A DNA stretch of 64,000 bases, taken from assembly GCF_001431205.1 (NCBI RefSeq), contig NZ_LGPC01000008.1, forward strand, positions 1-64,000, read 5' to 3'. The position numbers and the translations under genes were made by a program. The notes under the pieces are model-generated. The model had not been told where the DNA came from. It saw only the letters and a list, made by a program, of their open reading frames with translations, and made no database searches. Source of the DNA: Staphylococcus sp. NAM3COL9. GTDB taxonomy: Bacteria > Bacillota > Bacilli > Staphylococcales > Staphylococcaceae. Shown in pieces: positions 62,407 to 64,000 of the stretch (positions are counted from its first letter, which is position 1; every line of letters starts with the position of its first letter).

Positions 62407-62781
62407 GAAAATATAGTTTAAACCAATAAAATTCATCAGTTCTCCCATTTAAAAACTGAAAACAACCCCTATCACTCTAAATATTGGTTAACTTTTTTCT
62501 GTACAAACAAGATGTTTTGTAACACGTAACCTGCAAGCAATATATAAAGCGCGCGTTATATTAACGGTATTTAGCAAGTAGTAATGTCATTATTAAAGTT
62601 TATAGGTGTATGCTTTGTTGTATAACAGACAACAAGACAGGCACAATACAACTTTGTAATGGCATCACTAGATTATAAAAATAACTTGCTAGATTCCTTC
62701 ATATATTTAAGAAAGCTTATGCTTCAGTTGAAGTCATATTAAAAAGTAATAACCCTCTAGATAAATATCTCTCAAACAAGT

Positions 62782-62819
62782 GCGACCCTGACTACACTGT
62801 CCAATGTAGCTAGGGTCGC
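62782..62819 (-). terminator. Terminator of the LacI-family gene
   Basis: GCGACCCT pairs with AGGGTCGC, with an inner CTACA/TGTAG stem. It lies 28 bases beyond the gene's 3' end. Confidence 0.75.
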
Positions 62820-62847
62820 TTTGTTAATTTAATGAAATTTACATAGA

Positions 62848-63792
62848 TTAAATATTACTCTGTAATGATGGATATAGATGATATGTTGGATCGATTGGTT
62901 CATTTTTAATGACTTTATCTAACGTAGTTACAATTTTTTGAGCGATTTCAGATGTGGGCACACCAATAGCATTGACAGGGTAATCTAATTTTTTAATTTG
63001 TGGAATGTTATCGTAAGAGTAAATCATTGGTTGATTCTCAGGTCCAATGGCATTGATCGTTCCTACAGTAATATCGTAACTTCCGCAAATCACACCAGGA
63101 GAAAGCGAGTGGGTTTTCAAATATTGCTTCACGGATGCTTCTGCCTCTATCGCATTTAATCCATTAGAATCAATAATACGATAGGTAATATTATATGCTT
63201 TGCAGTAATTAGTAATCGCATCTTTTTTGGCAATTTGACGGGCGTCGTTTGTATTAATATCGCCGATATAATCAATCGTTTGGATACCTTGTGCTAATAA
63301 GGCATTGATGGCCATAATCATCGCTTTTGCATGATTGACATTGATAATCGGGTAGGGAATATCTCTGTCTACACCGTACGCGACCACCGGCACGTTATTA
63401 TAAATTTCAGGTGGTAAGTTTGAATTGTCACCTTCATCAAAGATAACAATACCATCACAGCCAAATTCAACAAATTTCTTTGAAGCAGCCGCGATATCAT
63501 CGATTGAAACAAACATGACATAACCGAGTGATTTAATGGCTCTATTAATTTCTGAAATCAGATGTGTTACGGCAACACGATCTACCGAAGGCCAGATTAA
63601 TCCAATCGTGCCACTTCTTTTAGAAACGAGTGCTCGAGCCGAATGATTGGGTATGTAATTCATTTCAAGCGCTTTTTGTTGAATCATTTGTTTTGTTTTT
63701 GGTTTAACGAGTTGGGAATTTTTCAATGCTTTACTGACCGTGGAATAACTGACACCACAGGCTTCGGCAACATCTTTTAAAGTTACAGCCAT
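62848..63792 (-). CDS. LacI/GalR-family regulator
   Basis: This 314-aa protein has the LacI helix-turn-helix (VTLKDVAEACGVSYSTVSKAL) and hinge (NYIPNHSARALVSKRSG), then a periplasmic-binding-type effector domain. It probably represses the divergent gene at 63940 in response to a sugar. The ATG follows AAGGAGAA. An 18-bp perfect palindrome in the gap is a likely operator. Confidence 0.92.
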   Translation of the reverse strand: MAVTLKDVAEACGVSYSTVSKALKNSQLVKPKTKQMIQQKALEMNYIPNHSARALVSKRSGTIGLIWPSVDRVAVTHLISEINRAIKSLGYVMFVSIDDIAAASKKFVEFGCDGIVIFDEGDNSNLPPEIYNNVPVVAYGVDRDIPYPIINVNHAKAMIMAINALLAQGIQTIDYIGDINTNDARQIAKKDAITNYCKAYNITYRIIDSNGLNAIEAEASVKQYLKTHSLSPGVICGSYDITVGTINAIGPENQPMIYSYDNIPQIKKLDYPVNAIGVPTSEIAQKIVTTLDKVIKNEPIDPTYHLYPSLQSNI

Positions 63793-63875
63793 AAAAGTTC
63801 TCCTTGAAATAGATTGATTTAAGTTAGAATTAATTATACCATAGAGATAAGCGTTAGAATATTTTTTTGAATCTT

Positions 63876-63893
63876 AATAACAACGTTGTTATT
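63876..63893. promoter_or_regulatory. Palindromic LacI-type operator
   Basis: AATAACAACGTTGTTATT is a perfect 18-bp palindrome with the central CG typical of LacI-family operators. It lies between the regulator and the divergent partial gene. Confidence 0.75.
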
Positions 63894-63939
63894 TTTAGGA
63901 ACCTAACACAAAAGTTGAAAATAATAAGGAGATGTAAAG

Positions 63940-64000
63940 ATGAATTCAAGAGATACGATGAAGTATATTCAAGAAGGTCAACACATTGCAGTGATGCGCA
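63940..64000 (+). CDS. Partial gene cut by the window end
   Basis: ATG 63940 follows AATAAGGAGATG and opens a frame reading MNSRDTMKYIQEGQHIAVMR before the window ends. Twenty residues do not allow identification. Divergent from a LacI-type regulator, it is likely a sugar-use gene. Confidence 0.7.
   Translation, partial: MNSRDTMKYIQEGQHIAVMR

Larger units (their letters stand above)
62042..62847. other. 800-base gene-free stretch
   Basis: No protein gene is seen. A GGAATG/CATTCC hairpin at 62075-62091 may terminate the LysR gene. A possible structured RNA is listed separately at 62137-62406. The rest to about 62780 is AT-rich without recognised signals. Confidence 0.5.

Overview
The window is low-GC Firmicute chromosome and reads as Staphylococcus. 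The order rRNA operon, pdxR/pdxST, nupC, ctsR-mcsAB-clpC, radA, yacL, gltX-cysES, mrnC-rlmB-rae1-sigH, rpmG-secE-nusG, rplKA, rplJL, rpoBC, rplGB-rpsL-rpsG-fusA-tuf, amidohydrolase, kbl is the staphylococcal backbone, and the proteins are clearly staphylococcal but diverged from S. aureus. IsaB-type secreted proteins, a chromosomal class A beta-lactamase and several wall-polymer glycerophosphotransferases suggest a coagulase-negative, S. saprophyticus/S. xylosus/S. arlettae-like species. The exact species cannot be decided by reading alone.

Layout. 1-3353: end of an rRNA operon (ITS, 23S, 5S, terminator). 3629-7845: vitamin B6 synthesis (pdxS, pdxT) with its MocR regulator, then a nucleoside permease. 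7938-12507: the CtsR heat-shock operon with CtsR boxes over its promoter. 12855-21939: radA, a PIN-TRAM membrane protein, gltX, a cysteine T-box leader controlling cysE-cysS, mini-RNase III, RlmB, Rae1 and SigH. 22077-39462: transcription and translation core (SecE, NusG, L11, L1, L10, L7/L12, RNA polymerase beta and beta', S12, S7, EF-G, EF-Tu) with visible L1-type and L10-type leaders. 39833-42396: M20 amidohydrolase and Kbl.

From about 42.4 kb on the window is accessory. It has a decayed glycerophosphotransferase remnant, two GNAT genes, and a fused glycosyltransferase/glycerophosphotransferase followed by an XcbB/CpsF-like alpha/beta hydrolase. A ketone-body operon (CoA-transferase A and B plus an SDR dehydrogenase) and an ornithine cyclodeaminase-family gene follow. 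Next comes a second wall-polymer module: mnaA, a second large glycerophosphotransferase and a frameshifted XcbB/CpsF-like gene. This second module lies between two identical 74-bp copies of the 3' end of the cyclodeaminase gene, the scar of an insertion or duplication. After it come an SGNH esterase, a YdhR-like protein, two tandem IsaB-like secreted proteins, a class A beta-lactamase without blaR1/blaI, a CidR-like LysR regulator, an 800-bp gene-free stretch with a possible structured RNA, and a LacI-family regulator divergent from a gene cut by the window end.

The most interesting part is 42.7-56.9 kb. Three glycerophosphotransferase loci in different states (decayed, fused, module-borne), two of them paired with the same kind of hydrolase, and the 74-bp duplication mark a hotspot for changing cell-surface glycopolymers. 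No transposase, integrase, CRISPR array or tRNA gene was seen.
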